Origin: Rhodococcus oxybenzonivorans
GTDB taxonomy: Bacteria; Actinomycetota; Actinomycetes; Mycobacteriales; Mycobacteriaceae
Direction: 5' to 3'
Length of the DNA: 64,000 nt
Assembly: GCF_003130705.1 (NCBI RefSeq)
Contig: NZ_CP021354.1
Coordinates: 3,410,001 to 3,474,000, forward strand
A program made the translations under genes and the position numbers. The notes under the pieces are model-generated. The model was not told where the DNA came from. It searched no databases and worked only from the letters and a program-made list of their open reading frames with translations. Below, in pieces: positions 1-12,204 of the stretch (within the stretch, counting starts at the first letter, position 1; each line of letters starts with the position of its first letter).

Positions 1-810
1 GCAGATACCGAACAGTGGCAGGCCCTGCCCGATTACTTCCTTCGTGAGATGTACGGCGCCGTCCGCGGTGGCCGGGTCGCCCGGACCGTTCGAGAGGAAC
101 ACGCCGTCGGCCTTCAGATCGAGGATCTGCTCGAGCGTCGAATCGGACGGCAGAACGTGTACGCGGATACCCCGCTCGGCGAACATGCGCGGGGTGTTGG
201 TCTTGATACCCAAGTCGATCGCGGCGACCGTGAAGCGGGCCTCTCCCCCGGTCGGCTCGACGACATACCCGCTGGTGGTGCTGACCTCGCCCGCGAGATC
301 GGCACCGAGCATCGACGGCTGGCTCTTCACGCGCTCCAGCAACACCTCCGTTTCGGCGAGCGCATCTCCGGAGAACACTCCGGCCCGCATCGACCCCCGG
401 GTGCGCAGGTGGCGCACGAGGGCGCGGGTGTCGATGCCGGCGATCCCCACGACACCCTGCTTCACCAGTTCGTCCTGTAGAGACCCGGTCGCGCGCCAGC
501 TCGAGGTGCGGCGCGCAGGATCGCGGACAACGTAACCGGCTACCCAGATCTTCGCTTCCGCACTGCTCCCGGTGGGACCGACGGACTCGTCGTCTTCGTC
601 GTTCCAGCCGGTGTTGCCGATCTGGGGCGCCGTGGCCACCACGATCTGGCGGTGATAGCTGGGGTCGGTCAGTGTCTCCTGGTAGCCGGTCATGCCGGTG
701 CTGAAGACGGCCTCGCCCAGTGTCTGCCCGACGGCACCGAACGTGGTGCCGCGAAAGATCCGGCCGTCCTCGAGGACCAGTACTGCCGAGTCGGTGTCAT
801 AGCCGCTCAT
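1..810 (-). CDS. carA: Carbamoyl-phosphate synthase small (glutaminase) chain, 3' end cut by window
   Basis: Small subunit of carbamoyl-phosphate synthase, which releases ammonia from glutamine for the first step of pyrimidine and arginine synthesis. The visible 270 codons start at ATG 810 and cover the N-terminal CPSase_sm domain ([15 protein letters not shown] near residue 40) and the beginning of the class I glutamine amidotransferase domain (LSNGPGDP). The reading frame leaves the window exactly at GIC, whose Cys is the expected catalytic nucleophile (codon at bases 1-3). The catalytic His/Glu pair is therefore not visible. The start overlaps the stop of the preceding membrane-protein gene as ATGA, consistent with translational coupling in a pyr operon. 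Identity is very likely. Confidence 0.95.
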   Translation of the reverse strand, partial: MSGYDTDSAVLVLEDGRIFRGTTFGAVGQTLGEAVFSTGMTGYQETLTDPSYHRQIVVATAPQIGNTGWNDEDDESVGPTGSSAEAKIWVAGYVVRDPARRTSSWRATGSLQDELVKQGVVGIAGIDTRALVRHLRTRGSMRAGVFSGDALAETEVLLERVKSQPSMLGADLAGEVSTTSGYVVEPTGGEARFTVAAIDLGIKTNTPRMFAERGIRVHVLPSDSTLEQILDLKADGVFLSNGPGDPATADGAVHLTKEVIGQGLPLFGIC

Positions 811-1370
811 GCGTTCTCTCCGTTCTGCTCGACCTCGCCAGAGCTCGCCGCATTCGCTGAATCTTCACTGTCTGTGGTGCCGCCCGACTCGCCCGAGTTG
901 ATCCAGACGGGGTAGACGGACTTGTCGTCGCTGCGGAATCCGGTGTCGATCTCGGTGCCGGACGGCAGTGCCCATCGGATCACCAGGAGTCCGTCTTTGC
1001 TCATGACCTTGCCGGCGAGGCCCCGCTCCGTGCGCACCGCACGAATCGCGTCCTGCGGAATCCAGATCGCCGAGGCGCCGTCCCTTTCGAGCAGGATGCC
1101 GGAGTGGTACCGCGAGATTTCACCGGTGGCCCGGAACCCGAGATCCCCGACCGCAATTCGGTCCTGCCAGCTGGGTGCAAGCGTGCTGCCGACGTAGAGT
1201 CCGGTCGCCGGCGCGATCGTCTGCGCACCCAGGTGGGCAGGAACGGACGGCAGCTGACCGATGCGGTCGGCCTGCCGACGGGCCCGGCCACGCCATCCGA
1301 CGTACATGAGGTAGATCGCCAGAGCCCAGAAGGCGGCCAGCCCGACGATCCAGAGGATTCTCTCCATCAC
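807..1370 (-). CDS. Small membrane protein of the pyr operon (Rv1382-like)
   Basis: A 187-residue protein with one clear N-terminal membrane segment (about residues 4-24, [20 protein letters not shown]). A basic stretch follows, then a soluble domain rich in beta-type sequence. It sits between pyrC and carA, as the unnamed membrane protein Rv1382 does in the M. tuberculosis pyrR-pyrB-pyrC-Rv1382-carA order. The start is GTG 1370, overlapping the pyrC stop as GTGA. The next codon, ATG 1367, is an equally possible start. The stop overlaps the carA start. The acidic Ser/Glu-rich tail looks disordered. Biochemical role is unknown, and membership of the pyrimidine operon is inferred only from the overlaps. 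Confidence 0.85.
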   Translation of the reverse strand: MMERILWIVGLAAFWALAIYLMYVGWRGRARRQADRIGQLPSVPAHLGAQTIAPATGLYVGSTLAPSWQDRIAVGDLGFRATGEISRYHSGILLERDGASAIWIPQDAIRAVRTERGLAGKVMSKDGLLVIRWALPSGTEIDTGFRSDDKSVYPVWINSGESGGTTDSEDSANAASSGEVEQNGENA

Positions 1371-2713
1371 TGTCCTCCGCCGCTGCGTACGGGAGTGCGG
1401 ACGTCACCGTTCCGCGCGGTGACCCGGCCCCGGAGGATGGTGGTGGTGACCCGCGCCGGCAGCGTCATCGACTCGTACGGCGTGTTGGACGCCACGCTGG
1501 CGAGTGCGGGACCGTGCACAGTCCATTCGGCATCCGGATCGACCAGCACCAGGTTGGCCGGTTCACCGACGGCGATGGGCCGCCCCTGGTCGTCGAGTCC
1601 GACGATCTCTGCGGGACGTTCGCTCATCACGCGGGCCACCCCACGCCAGTCGAGCAGGCCCGGCCGGACCATGGTCATCGCGACGATCGACAGCGCCGTC
1701 TCCAGCCCCAGCATGCCGGGACGGGCCGCGGCGAATTCGCAGCACTTGTCCTGCTCGGCGTGCGGGGCGTGATCGGTGGCGACGCAGTCGATGACCCCCT
1801 CGGCGAGACCGGCGCGCAACGCCGCGACATCACTGGCTTCGCGCAGCGGCGGGTTCACCTTGTTGACGGCGTCGTACGTTTCGAGACGGGAGTCGTCGAG
1901 GAGCAAATGGTGCGGCGTCACCTCGGCGGTGATCGAAATGCCCTGCCCTCGCGCCCATTTCACCAACTCGACCGTTCCGGCGGTGGAGGCATGGCAGATG
2001 TGGACACGGGCGCCGGCATCCCGGGCGAGCAGCGCATCACGGGCGACGATCGATTCCTCGGCTGCACGAGGCCAGCCGGCCAGGCCCAGCCGGGCCGCGG
2101 TCGGGCCTTCGTGGGCGACGGCACCGACGGTCAGCCGGGGTTCTTCTGCGTGCTGGGCGATGAGCACACCGAGCGAGCTCGAGTACTCGAGGGCGCGGCG
2201 CATGAGCAGTGGGTCGTAGACGCAATGACCGTCGTCCGAGAACATCCGGACCCGGCCGGATCCTGCGGCCATCGTCGCCATCTCGGCGAGTTGCTTCCCC
2301 GCGAGCCCGACGGTGACGGCCCCGACCGGATGCACGTCGACGAGCCCGACTTCCTGCCCGCGGCGCCACACGTGGTCGGTGACAACCACCGAGTCGGCGA
2401 CGGGGCTGGTGTTGGCCATGGCGAACACTGCCGTGTACCCACCGAGCGCAGCCGCAGCCGAACCGGAATCGATGGTTTCGGTGTCTTCGCGGCCCGGCTC
2501 ACGCAAATGTGTGTGCAAATCGACGAATCCGGGCAGCAGAATCTGGCCGGCCGCATCGATGACCTCGGTTTCTGCAGCAGCGGACTTCGCGGCGTCCGCG
2601 CCGATCGCAGCGACGAGTCCGTCGTCGAGCAGCACATCGGTGGGTTCGCCCTCGCCGTACAGCAACGCGTTCTTGATGAGCACTGTCTCTCCTGTTTCTG
2701 TCGAGTTGCTCAT
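1367..2713 (-). CDS. pyrC: Dihydroorotase
   Basis: Zinc amidohydrolase that interconverts carbamoyl-aspartate and dihydroorotate, the third step of pyrimidine synthesis. The metal-binding [10 protein letters not shown] motif lies near residue 65. Further signatures are the HICHAST segment, the EVTPHHLLL segment and the late CVATDHAPH segment supplying the catalytic Asp. At 448 residues it is a normal class I bacterial dihydroorotase with about ten extra N-terminal residues. The ATG at 2713 overlaps the pyrB stop (ATGA). A start nearer the conserved VLIKNAL segment is possible, but the overlap favours 2713. Confidence 0.95.
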   Translation of the reverse strand: MSNSTETGETVLIKNALLYGEGEPTDVLLDDGLVAAIGADAAKSAAAETEVIDAAGQILLPGFVDLHTHLREPGREDTETIDSGSAAAALGGYTAVFAMANTSPVADSVVVTDHVWRRGQEVGLVDVHPVGAVTVGLAGKQLAEMATMAAGSGRVRMFSDDGHCVYDPLLMRRALEYSSSLGVLIAQHAEEPRLTVGAVAHEGPTAARLGLAGWPRAAEESIVARDALLARDAGARVHICHASTAGTVELVKWARGQGISITAEVTPHHLLLDDSRLETYDAVNKVNPPLREASDVAALRAGLAEGVIDCVATDHAPHAEQDKCCEFAAARPGMLGLETALSIVAMTMVRPGLLDWRGVARVMSERPAEIVGLDDQGRPIAVGEPANLVLVDPDAEWTVHGPALASVASNTPYESMTLPARVTTTILRGRVTARNGDVRTPVRSGGGQ

Positions 2714-3651
2714 CCGGCAACTTCCTCGGCACCGACCAGCAGTCGGAACAGCACGGCCATACGCATGTGCACTCCGTTGGTGACCTGTTGCAGCACAGCG
2801 GCTCTCGGAGAGTCGGCGACTGCGGAGGCGATTTCCATACCGCGCAGCATCGGGCCCGGATGCAACACGACGGCATGCTCTGGGAGCAGAGCGAGGCGCT
2901 TCTCGGACAGTCCGTAATTGATCGAGTACTCACGCTGGGACGGGAAGAATCCCCCGTTCATCCGTTCCGCCTGCACGCGCAGCATCAGGACCGCATCGAG
3001 CCCGGGGAGTTCGGCGTCGAACGAGTGGGCCACCGTGACCGGCCAGGACGAGGCCCCGACCGGAAGCAGCGTGGGCGGTGCCACGAGAACGACCTCCGCA
3101 CCGAGCATCGACAGCAGCAGCGCGTTGGACCTGGCCACCCGGCTGTGCAGGATGTCACCCACGATGGCGATGCGCTTGCCCTCGATGTCCCCGAGGCGCT
3201 GCCGCAGCGTCAGTGCATCGAGCAGCGCCTGGGTGGGATGCTCATGGGTGCCGTCCCCCGCGTTGATGATCGCCGGTCCGCCGTCGTGGCCGGCCGTCCA
3301 CGAGGCGATCTGGTGAGCGGCGCCCGAAGCCGGATGGCGCACGATCAGCGCGTCGGCGCCCGCGGCACGCAACGTCATGGCCGTATCACGCAGCGATTCG
3401 CCCTTCGAGACCGACGAGCTCGAGGCGCTGACATTGATGACATCCGCGCTCATCCACTTGCCCGCGACCTCGAAGGACACCCGGGTCCGTGTCGAGTTCT
3501 CGAAGAACACGGTCATGACGGTGCGGCCGCGCAGGGTCGGCAGCTTGTGGACCTCGCGCCCGAGGAGGGCCTGTTCGAAGCGCTCCGCCTCGTCGAGAAG
3601 CTCGACCGCCGATCCTCGGGTCAGGTCCGCAATCGACAACAGGTGCTTCAC
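2710..3651 (-). CDS. pyrB: Aspartate carbamoyltransferase catalytic chain
   Basis: Joins carbamoyl phosphate to aspartate, the committed step of pyrimidine synthesis. The 313-residue protein has the carbamoyl-phosphate binding motif [13 protein letters not shown] around residues 50-62. It also has the [11 protein letters not shown] segment near 140 and the C-terminal HPGPMLRG signature. No regulatory chain gene (pyrI) is nearby, as is usual in actinobacteria, so control is probably through PyrR and feedback. The GTG start at 3651 directly follows the pyrR stop TAA with no spacer, and the 3' end overlaps pyrC. Confidence 0.96.
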   Translation of the reverse strand: MKHLLSIADLTRGSAVELLDEAERFEQALLGREVHKLPTLRGRTVMTVFFENSTRTRVSFEVAGKWMSADVINVSASSSSVSKGESLRDTAMTLRAAGADALIVRHPASGAAHQIASWTAGHDGGPAIINAGDGTHEHPTQALLDALTLRQRLGDIEGKRIAIVGDILHSRVARSNALLLSMLGAEVVLVAPPTLLPVGASSWPVTVAHSFDAELPGLDAVLMLRVQAERMNGGFFPSQREYSINYGLSEKRLALLPEHAVVLHPGPMLRGMEIASAVADSPRAAVLQQVTNGVHMRMAVLFRLLVGAEEVAG

Positions 3652-4319
<668 letters not shown>

Positions 4320-4444
4320 AAAGGATGCCTGACGCGGCCAGCTTAGCAGCGCGCCGAGTTGCGCCAGGCCGGGGCCCCGGCCTCCGGTTCCCGCGCGCCA
4401 CTCGGCCTGAGGGGCTCCGCGGGACCGGAGTGAGGCAGATGAAC

Positions 4445-4954
4445 CTACGAACGCGGATCTTCCGGCTCGTCGCTTCCTGGTTCGGCACGCCGGGAGGTGG
4501 CCGCGGCAGCCGACCGCACCTGCGGGGCAACCAGTACGACCTGGCCGAGGACGCCGTTGACGAATCCCGGCGAGTCGTCGGTGGAAAGCTGTTTGGCCAG
4601 CTCGACCGCTTCGTCCACCGCCACGACGGGCGGGACATCGGTGGCATGGAACAGCTCCCACACTGCGATCCGCAGAATCGCCCGGTCCACCGCCGGTAGC
4701 CGCTCGAGCGTCCAGTCCTGCAGGTGCGAGGAGATCACCGCATCGATCCGGTCGAGGTTTTCGGCCACGCCGGTGACCACGGTGACGGTGTACGGAGCGA
4801 CGGGCGCAACGGACTCGTCCTTGCCGGACATGTCCGCCCGCTCGGTCGCGAGATCGACCGGGTCGAGGTCGCGCGCTTCCGCTTCGAAGAGGAAGTCGAC
4901 GGCGCGCTTACGGGCCTTGTGCCGTGCGCCGAGCTTCTTATGGGTACCGGACAC
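4445..4954 (-). CDS. nusB: Transcription antitermination factor NusB
   Basis: All-helical RNA-binding protein that joins NusE/S10 on boxA RNA and helps rRNA transcription resist termination. The N-terminal [20 protein letters not shown] segment and the C-terminal [15 protein letters not shown] / FVNGVLG segments are the NusB hallmarks. At 169 residues it is longer than E. coli NusB because of an acidic Ser/Glu-rich tail of about 25 residues, common in actinobacteria. The GTG start at 4954 follows the efp stop directly (TGAGTG), so the two are cotranscribed and probably coupled. A 163-base leader separates it from pyrR downstream. Confidence 0.95.
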   Translation of the reverse strand: MSGTHKKLGARHKARKRAVDFLFEAEARDLDPVDLATERADMSGKDESVAPVAPYTVTVVTGVAENLDRIDAVISSHLQDWTLERLPAVDRAILRIAVWELFHATDVPPVVAVDEAVELAKQLSTDDSPGFVNGVLGQVVLVAPQVRSAAAATSRRAEPGSDEPEDPRS

Positions 4955-5518
4955 TCAGGAATTCACACGCCCGAGGTAGTTGCCGTCGCGGGAGTCGACC
5001 TTCAACTTGTCGCCGGTGTTGATGAACAGCGGCACCTGGATTTCGGCACCGGTCTCGAGGGTGGCGGGCTTGGTGCCACCGGTCGAGCGGTCGCCCTGCA
5101 GACCCGGATCGGTGTGCTTGACCTCGAGCTCCACCGTGACGGGCAGCTCGACGAAAAGCGGAACGTCCTCGTGCACGGCGACCTGGACCGCCATGTTCTC
5201 GAGCATGAAGCGTGCACCGTCGCCGACCGTCGCCTCGTTGATCGAGATCTGGTCGTAGGTGTCACCGTCCATGAAGATGTAGTCGCTGCCGTCGTGGTAG
5301 AGGTACGTCATGTCGCGTCGGTCGACGGTGGCAGTCTCGACCTTGACGCCGGCGTTGAAGGTCTTGTCGACGACCTTGCCCGACAGCACGTTCTTCAGCT
5401 TGGTTCGCACGAATGCGGGGCCCTTGCCCGGCTTGACGTGCTGGAACTCGATAATCGTCCACAGCTGGCCCTCGATCTGCAGGACCAGGCCGTTCTTGAA
5501 ATCACTAGTGGAAGCCAC
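4955..5518 (-). CDS. efp: Translation elongation factor P
   Basis: Three-domain tRNA-mimicking factor that rescues ribosomes stalled on proline runs. Length (187 residues) and sequence are typical: the N-terminal KOW-like domain ends its loop with [12 protein letters not shown], where the lysine at the loop tip is the usual functional site. The C-terminal OB domain ends in [20 protein letters not shown]. No EpmA/EpmB-type modification gene is nearby. Start GTG 5518 gives the standard [10 protein letters not shown]-terminus. It lies 34 bases behind pepQ and abuts nusB, in the order pepQ-efp-nusB also seen in mycobacteria. Confidence 0.97.
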   Translation of the reverse strand: MASTSDFKNGLVLQIEGQLWTIIEFQHVKPGKGPAFVRTKLKNVLSGKVVDKTFNAGVKVETATVDRRDMTYLYHDGSDYIFMDGDTYDQISINEATVGDGARFMLENMAVQVAVHEDVPLFVELPVTVELEVKHTDPGLQGDRSTGGTKPATLETGAEIQVPLFINTGDKLKVDSRDGNYLGRVNS

Positions 5519-5552
5519 TTGCTTCGCGTCTCCTCGATAAGGTCGAAACCGT

Positions 5553-6656
5553 CTACACGACAGTCAGGTCTTTGGTGGTGAGGGTGAGTAGCTCCGGACC
5601 CTGCTCCCGGACCACGAGCGTGTCCTCGATCCGCACGCCTCCGCGCCCGGAGAAATACACGCCCGGCTCGACGGTCACCGCCGCACCGTCCAGAAGTGTA
5701 CCGGTGCCCAGCTTGCCGATTCCGGGTGCTTCGTGGATTTGCAGGCCGACGCCGTGCCCGAGCCCGTGCAGGAACAGCTCTCCGTAGCCTGCTTCCTCGA
5801 TCACGCTGCGGGCTGCCGCGTCGACGGCGGTGACCTCGGCGCCCGGCCGCAGGGCGGCACATCCGGCCGCCTGCGAGCGGGCGACCAGGGCGTACACCTC
5901 GCGCTGCCAGTCGGCTGCCTGTTCGAGGATGTACGTGCGCGTCATATCCGAGTGGTAGCCGCCGACCTCGGCCCCGAAATCCAGTTTGACGAAGTCGCCG
6001 CGCTGCAGCACTGCCGAGGTGGGACGGTGGTGGGGAATTGCCGAATGGGCACCCGCCGCGACGATCGTCTCGAACGAAATGCCGTCGGCACCGTGATCGA
6101 GCATCAGAGCCTCGAGCTCGCGCCCCACCTCTTTCTCGGTGCGTCCCGGCCGGAGTCCGCCACGCTCGAGAAGGACGGCGAGCGCGGCGTCGGCGGCAGT
6201 GCACGCGGCCCGGAGCAACGCCACTTCGTAATCGTCCTTCACCATGCGTAGCTCCTCCACCAGCCCGGGAACCGGCTCCAGGCGCGTATCCGGGGCGAGC
6301 AGCGACCACGCGGCGAACTCGTCCACCGTGACGACATGACTTTCGAAGGCGAGCGACGACGCCGTCCGGCGGGCGACCGACTCGACGAGGTGGGCGGCGC
6401 TGGCGCGGGCGATTTCGGCCCGGAGGTCGGGTACCTGTTCGGCCACCTGGGTGAGGTAGCGCCCGTCCGTGCAGATCACCGTGCGTTCCTCGGCGCCGTC
6501 GGCGTCCGCCGCGTCGACGAGCACTGCGGCATTGGACCCGGTGAAGCCGGTGAGGTACCGCACGTTCACCAGGTCCGTCACGAGAAGTGCGTCGAGATCG
6601 CGGGCGGCGAGCGCCGCGCGCAGTGCCGCGCGCCGCGAACCATGATCAGCAGGCAT
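5553..6656 (-). CDS. pepQ: Xaa-Pro aminopeptidase / dipeptidase, M24 family
   Basis: Metallopeptidase removing residues next to proline. It has an N-terminal creatinase-like domain ([17 protein letters not shown]) and a C-terminal pita-bread catalytic domain. The dinuclear metal ligands are all visible: Asp in [14 protein letters not shown] and the following Asp, His in [15 protein letters not shown], Glu in VTVEPGVYF and Glu in [10 protein letters not shown]. The frame is open to 6734, but ATG 6656 gives the usual N-terminus ([12 protein letters not shown]) and 367 residues. It is divergent from the membrane protein at 6817 and is the upstream gene of the efp-nusB group. Exact substrate preference cannot be told. 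Confidence 0.93.
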   Translation of the reverse strand: MPADHGSRRAALRAALAARDLDALLVTDLVNVRYLTGFTGSNAAVLVDAADADGAEERTVICTDGRYLTQVAEQVPDLRAEIARASAAHLVESVARRTASSLAFESHVVTVDEFAAWSLLAPDTRLEPVPGLVEELRMVKDDYEVALLRAACTAADAALAVLLERGGLRPGRTEKEVGRELEALMLDHGADGISFETIVAAGAHSAIPHHRPTSAVLQRGDFVKLDFGAEVGGYHSDMTRTYILEQAADWQREVYALVARSQAAGCAALRPGAEVTAVDAAARSVIEEAGYGELFLHGLGHGVGLQIHEAPGIGKLGTGTLLDGAAVTVEPGVYFSGRGGVRIEDTLVVREQGPELLTLTTKDLTVV

Positions 6657-6816
6657 GACAGCAAACGTACCGGCATTGCCACCCGCCCCGCTGCCGAGGG
6701 ACACGACCCGCGCGGCGGCGCCGAGATCGACCACCGTCGGCGGGGAGAACAGGTTGCAGACAGCGCGTCTGTGGGTTAGACCACACGCCGGAAAACCTTC
6801 TCGTTACGCTGTGCCC

Positions 6817-7554
6817 ATGAATGCGTGGGTGGTACGCGGCCTCGGGATGGCCCTGATACATATTTTGGTTCGTGTGTTGCTCGGTGCGGCGATCACACAG
6901 TGGCCCCTCCAAGGTTCGATCCTGAGGTGGGTGGCTCTGCTGGTCGTGGTGTTGGTGGCGTTGATCTGGGCGGGTATCGACGGCATCCGGGACCGGCATC
7001 GCAACCCGGACCCCGACCAGGGTGCCGACCTCACCATGCTGTGGCTGAAGGCAGCGTTGCTCGGCGGCATCGTTGCGGGGGTCGGCAGCTGGCTGGCCGA
7101 TCTGTTGCCCTCCCTCAACGTCACGCAGAACTCGTTCTTCTTCGAAATCACCTCCGGTGCCGCGTTCACCGTCCTGCTCATCTTCGTTCCGGCCATGCTG
7201 GCCGTCTTCCTGGGCCGTTTCTTTGCCGGGCGTGAAGCCAAGAAGGCATCGCAGGGGCGTGGCGGCGACCGAGATGACCGGCGGGGTGCCGGATCGGCGG
7301 CAGGCGCAGCAGCGGGAGGTACGGCAGCTGCTGCTGTCGCCGACGACAACGGCTATGGGCAGCACTATCCGGACGGAACGTACGACCAGACCGGTTACGC
7401 CGATCCCGATGCCGACACCGCGGTTTTCGAACCGGTACACAACTACCGCCAGGACACCTCGGACCTCGATGCCGGCGAGGGGCAGGACACCACCTGGCAG
7501 GAACCCGTCGACCTCGGCAAGCGCAATCCCGAAGAGCCGAAACGCGGCGAGTAG
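6817..7554 (+). CDS. Four-helix integral membrane protein (Rv2536-like, B-4DMT type)
   Basis: A 245-residue protein with four predicted membrane helices (about residues 5-27, 32-54, 70-95 and 110-135). A Gly/Ala- and acid-rich cytoplasmic tail of about 100 residues follows, ending in a DLGKRNPEEPK-like stretch. The frame is open upstream, but ATG 6817 places the first helix at the N-terminus. It is divergent from pepQ, as Rv2536 is in M. tuberculosis. The family is sometimes annotated as a transporter, but no substrate is known and none is proposed here. Confidence 0.8.
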   Translation: MNAWVVRGLGMALIHILVRVLLGAAITQWPLQGSILRWVALLVVVLVALIWAGIDGIRDRHRNPDPDQGADLTMLWLKAALLGGIVAGVGSWLADLLPSLNVTQNSFFFEITSGAAFTVLLIFVPAMLAVFLGRFFAGREAKKASQGRGGDRDDRRGAGSAAGAAAGGTAAAAVADDNGYGQHYPDGTYDQTGYADPDADTAVFEPVHNYRQDTSDLDAGEGQDTTWQEPVDLGKRNPEEPKRGE

Positions 7555-7584
7555 ACCGCACTCGTCGGTCGAATCCGAAGACGC

Positions 7585-7627
7585 CGCCGCGGCGGAGGTG
7601 AGCAGGGTGCTTGCCTCCGCCGCGGCG
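7585..7627. terminator. Perfect 14-bp inverted repeat between convergent genes
   Basis: CGCCGCGGCGGAGG (7585-7598) pairs perfectly with CCTCCGCCGCGGCG (7614-7627) around a 15-base loop. It lies 31 bases after the stop of the plus-strand membrane gene and 34 bases after the minus-strand aroB stop, so it can serve both. There is no U-tract, as is usual for high-GC actinobacterial terminators. Confidence 0.7.
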
Positions 7628-7661
7628 TGTCTCGGCGTCAGAGAAGTGCCGTGTCGCTGGG

Positions 7662-8804
<1,143 letters not shown>

Positions 8805-8829
8805 TCACCTGTTCCGCCGGGGTCGCACC

Positions 8830-9336
8830 TCATCCGGCAAGCTTCGCGACCAACTGCTGCACCACCCGCGCGGGGCTACGTCCGTCCGTCCGTATCCGAA
8901 TGGACGCCACCTCGCGGTACAACGGCCGACGTTTGCGCATCAACTCGGCGTACTTTTCGCGGGGGTCGCCACCGGCGAGCAGGGGACGTGCAGTACTTGT
9001 TCCTGTCCGTTTCAGGCCTTCACCCACGCTGATCTCCAGATAGATCACCGTGTGGCCCTTCAGGAGTGCCCGAGTGCGCTCGGACAGTATCGAGCCGCCT
9101 CCGAGCGAGACGATACCCTCCGAACTCTCGATCGCCTTGCGGACGATCTCCTCCTCGAGGGCGCGGAATGCGGGCTCGCCGTCTTCGACGAAGATCTCCG
9201 CGATGGTGCGCCCCGCTTCCTCCTCGACCGCCGCATCGGTGTCGAAGAGCGGCAGGTCGAGGGCCTGCGCAAGACGTCGGCCGATGGTCGACTTACCCGC
9301 TCCCGGGGGGCCGACGAGCACAGCTTTCGGTGCCAC
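8830..9336 (-). CDS. aroK: Shikimate kinase
   Basis: Phosphorylates the 3-hydroxyl of shikimate with ATP. The P-loop is GPPGAGKST at residues 9-17 and the shikimate-binding DTD-type segment is LFDTDAAVEEEAG. The SLGGGSIL segment (substrate contact) and the LARRRPLYREVA-like lid region RKRRPLYREVASI are also present. 168 residues is the standard size. GTG 9336 is the only start that keeps the full beta strand before the P-loop. It lies 38 bases after aroC and 61 bases before aroB, so the three are very probably one transcript. Confidence 0.96.
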   Translation of the reverse strand: MAPKAVLVGPPGAGKSTIGRRLAQALDLPLFDTDAAVEEEAGRTIAEIFVEDGEPAFRALEEEIVRKAIESSEGIVSLGGGSILSERTRALLKGHTVIYLEISVGEGLKRTGTSTARPLLAGGDPREKYAELMRKRRPLYREVASIRIRTDGRSPARVVQQLVAKLAG

Positions 9337-9374
9337 GGCCCGTCACCGCCTCGTTTCGACGGCGGACGCGGCGG

Positions 9375-10562
9375 TCATCGCGCGAGCCGCGCGGCGACAC
9401 CGGAGGCGTAACGCTCGAAGTTCGCGGCCGTCTCGGCAATGGAGTCGCCGCCGAACTTCTCGAGTGCAGCCTGGGCCACAACCAGCGCGACCATGGCCTC
9501 CGCCACGACACCTGCGGCGGGCACGGCGCACACGTCGGAGCGCTGATGAATCGCGACGGCTTCTTCACCCGTCGACATGTCGACGGTGGAAAGGGCGCGG
9601 GGAACGGTCGAGATCGGCTTCATCGCGGCGCGGACGCGCAATGCCTCACCGTTGGTCATGCCGCCCTCGAGCCCGCCGGCGCGATTGGTGGATCGCAGGA
9701 TGCCATCGGGGCCCGGGCGCATCTCGTCGTGTGCCTGGCTGCCGCGGCGGCGGGCAGTCTCGAAACCGTCGCCGACCTCGACACCCTTGATCGCCTGAAT
9801 GCCCATGAGCGCCGATGCGAGCCGGGCGTCGAGGCGATCCGCGCCACTGATGAACGAGCCGAGACCCACGGGGAGCCCGTGCACGACCACCTCGACGACC
9901 CCGCCGAGGGTGTCGCCGTCGCGCTTGGCCGCTTCGATCTCGGCGATCATCGATTCCTCGGCTGCCTTGTCGAATGCGCGCACCGGGCTGGCATCGATCG
10001 CCGCGATGTCGAACGCCGTCGGCTCCACACCGACGTACGGATCGGACGCACCGATGGAAATGACGTGTGAGAGCACCTCGACGCCGAATACCTGGCGGAG
10101 GAAGTTGCGGGCGAAGGTCGCGGCCGCGACGCGCGCCGCGGTTTCACGCGCGCTCGCCCGTTCGAGAACGGGACGGGCGTCGTCGAAACCGTACTTGAGC
10201 ATGCCGGAGTAATCGGCGTGCCCGGGTCGCGGTCGGGTGAGGGGTGCGTTCCGCGCCTGATCGGCGAGCAGGTCGGGATCCACCGGATCGGCAGACATGA
10301 TGGTTTCCCACTTGGGCCACTCGGTGTTGCCCACCTCGACCGCGATGGGCCCGCCGAGCGTCCGACCGTGGCGCACACCTCCGACGATGGTGACCTTGTC
10401 GGCCTCGAACTTCATGCGTGCGCCGCGCCCGTAACCGAGACGCCGTCGCGCGAGTTGAGTCGAGATGTCCTGGGACGTCACTTCGACGCCCGCAACCATT
10501 CCCTCGAGCATCGCAACGAGGGCGGGACCATGGGATTCTCCGGCAGTTATCCAGCGCAGCAC
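9375..10562 (-). CDS. aroC: Chorismate synthase
   Basis: Converts EPSP to chorismate with reduced FMN, the last shared step of aromatic synthesis. The [22 protein letters not shown]-terminus, the [12 protein letters not shown] segment and the C-terminal [23 protein letters not shown] signature are all present. The frame is open to 10943, but GTG 10562 with GGAAGG about ten bases upstream gives the standard 395-residue protein. An in-frame TTG two codons earlier is the alternative. Downstream genes aroK and aroB follow with short gaps. Confidence 0.96.
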   Translation of the reverse strand: MLRWITAGESHGPALVAMLEGMVAGVEVTSQDISTQLARRRLGYGRGARMKFEADKVTIVGGVRHGRTLGGPIAVEVGNTEWPKWETIMSADPVDPDLLADQARNAPLTRPRPGHADYSGMLKYGFDDARPVLERASARETAARVAAATFARNFLRQVFGVEVLSHVISIGASDPYVGVEPTAFDIAAIDASPVRAFDKAAEESMIAEIEAAKRDGDTLGGVVEVVVHGLPVGLGSFISGADRLDARLASALMGIQAIKGVEVGDGFETARRRGSQAHDEMRPGPDGILRSTNRAGGLEGGMTNGEALRVRAAMKPISTVPRALSTVDMSTGEEAVAIHQRSDVCAVPAAGVVAEAMVALVVAQAALEKFGGDSIAETAANFERYASGVAARLAR

Positions 10563-10638
10563 GACCAATATCCTTCCACGTCGCCGCGACCCGCAGTGAC
10601 GGTGGCCCTCCCAACCCGGCGCGGACCGAAGGCGGCGC

Positions 10639-11286
10639 TCACGGAAGGTGCGTGGCCAGCAGCGCGAGGACGGTCGCGGCGCACATGGCCGGCCCGTGGG
10701 GAACGCTCGTCGGAGAAGCCGCGTCGGGCTCCGGGCGCGAAGGCCGCGACCGTGCCCTGACCAGTGCGACGCACCCCGCAGCGGCCGTGAACGCCGGTGC
10801 CAGGAGGGCGGCCCACACCCACGCTCCTCCCCCACCCAGTGCGGCCAGCGCGCCCACACCCAGCGCGAGCTTGACATCGCCCGCCCCCAGCGATCCGGGC
10901 GCGCAGAGATACAGAAGGAGATACGCCGCCGCGAGCAGTACACCCCCGATCACTGCAGCCGGCGCCTGACCGGTAAACCCCGCAAGGACGACGACCACCG
11001 CGAATCCGGGCAGAGTCAGGATGTTCGGCAATCTGCGCGCACACCAGTCCGTGGCGGCGAGGCTGACGCACCACCATCCCAGCAGGACAGCGGCAGGTAC
11101 CAACGCGGGTTCCGGTTCCCGGCCCGAGGATCCGCACCACACCGCGACCGCCACGCCCGCGGCGCACGAACTTTCACACCATCCGCGTCGCACGGCCGCG
11201 TCGCCGACGAACCTCGTCGCCGTACGCCGCGCGCACCATCCTGCGCCTGCGCCGGCGAGCACGCCGACCGAGATGAGCCACCACAT
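10639..11286 (-). CDS. A24-family prepilin peptidase-like membrane protease (Rv2551c-like)
   Basis: Polytopic aspartate protease of the type IV prepilin peptidase class. The two catalytic aspartates appear in [12 protein letters not shown] and in the family motif GAGDVKL. Helices fill nearly all 215 residues (start ATG 11286; the frame is open to 11376). The N-terminal cytoplasmic methylase domain with its four cysteines is missing, so it is the short, peptidase-only form. No pilin or Tad genes lie in the window, so the substrate is unknown. Its place between aroE and aroC matches the mycobacterial arrangement, where several other genes lie between. Confidence 0.85.
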   Translation of the reverse strand: MWWLISVGVLAGAGAGWCARRTATRFVGDAAVRRGWCESSCAAGVAVAVWCGSSGREPEPALVPAAVLLGWWCVSLAATDWCARRLPNILTLPGFAVVVVLAGFTGQAPAAVIGGVLLAAAYLLLYLCAPGSLGAGDVKLALGVGALAALGGGGAWVWAALLAPAFTAAAGCVALVRARSRPSRPEPDAASPTSVPHGPAMCAATVLALLATHLP

Positions 11287-11376
11287 GGACACAGCGTGAC
11301 CGGTGCTCGGCAAGCCTCGTCGTCGACGACGTGCAGAAATTCCCTGGCCTGTGGAGAAACCGGGGCCTGTGGACAA

Positions 11377-12204
11377 CTAGCCCAATGCGGCCGCCATGGC
11401 CTCTCTCGGCGCAGGCCGGCCGGTAAACTGCTCCACTTGCCCGAAGGCCTGGTGGAGGAGCATCGACAACCCGCCGACCACCGTTCCACCGGCAGCCTCC
11501 ACTGCCGCGGCCAACGGCGTCGGCCACGGGTCGTAGATCGCGTCGAGCACGAACGGCGCCTGTCCGAGGACATCCGCACAGTCGATGATTGCGGCGGACG
11601 GCACGGTGCTGACGAGGGCGGCCGCTCCGGCGCACCGCGCGGCAAGTTCGCGGCTGTCGAAGCCGAGGAGTCGAACCTCGAGACCGATCGCCTCGGCACA
11701 GGCCAGCGCGCCCGCGGCCCGACCCTCGTTCCGGGCCACCACGGTGACGCTCTTCACACCCATGTCGGCGAGTGCCACCAGCGCCGGCCTCGCCGTCCCG
11801 CCCGCGCCCACGACCACGGCGTCGGCTCCGGCAATAGTGCCGATCCCGCCCGCGGTCAAAGCACCCCGGACGCCGTCCACATCGGTGCAGTCCGCACGCC
11901 ATCCGCCCTCGATGCGAACCAGCGTGTTGGCGGAGCCGATCGTCACCGCGCGCTCGGTCCGCTCGGTGGCGAAGTCGAGCGCCGCAATCTTGCCCGGCAT
12001 CGTGACCGACAGGCCCACCCATTCCGGGCCGAGACCGGACACGAGACCCGGAAGACGTTCCCCGTCGCATTCGATGCGCTCGTAGGTCCAGTCGGTCAGG
12101 CCCAGCGCCCGATACGCCGCGAGATGCAGCTGCGGAGACCGGGAGTGGGCGATCGGGCTTCCCAGGACAGCAGCCTTGCGTGCCGACTTCACGTCACCGT
12201 CCAC
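11377..12204 (-). CDS. aroE: Shikimate dehydrogenase
   Basis: NADPH-dependent reduction of 3-dehydroshikimate to shikimate. The substrate-binding SPIAHSRSPQLH segment is near residue 17. The catalytic Lys sits in VGLSVTMPGK and the Asp in ADCTDVDG, where the usual Asn of the NTD motif is replaced by Cys. The nucleotide-binding motif VVGAGGTARPALVAL follows. 275 residues is normal. GTG 12204 overlaps the mltG stop by 11 bases. An in-frame GTG at 12192 would give a shorter N-terminus closer to the conserved start. Confidence 0.92.
   Translation of the reverse strand: MDGDVKSARKAAVLGSPIAHSRSPQLHLAAYRALGLTDWTYERIECDGERLPGLVSGLGPEWVGLSVTMPGKIAALDFATERTERAVTIGSANTLVRIEGGWRADCTDVDGVRGALTAGGIGTIAGADAVVVGAGGTARPALVALADMGVKSVTVVARNEGRAAGALACAEAIGLEVRLLGFDSRELAARCAGAAALVSTVPSAAIIDCADVLGQAPFVLDAIYDPWPTPLAAAVEAAGGTVVGGLSMLLHQAFGQVEQFTGRPAPREAMAAALG

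Noticed and set aside
1514..2917. Long plus-strand open frame (467 codons) across pyrC
   Set aside because: It is the antisense of pyrC and pyrB, rich in Arg, Gly and His, with no ribosome site. High-GC codon bias leaves such frames open.
4320..4444. Transcription attenuator in the pyrR leader
   Set aside because: No pair of mutually exclusive hairpins with a U-tract could be drawn; only the PyrR loop at the ribosome site is supported.
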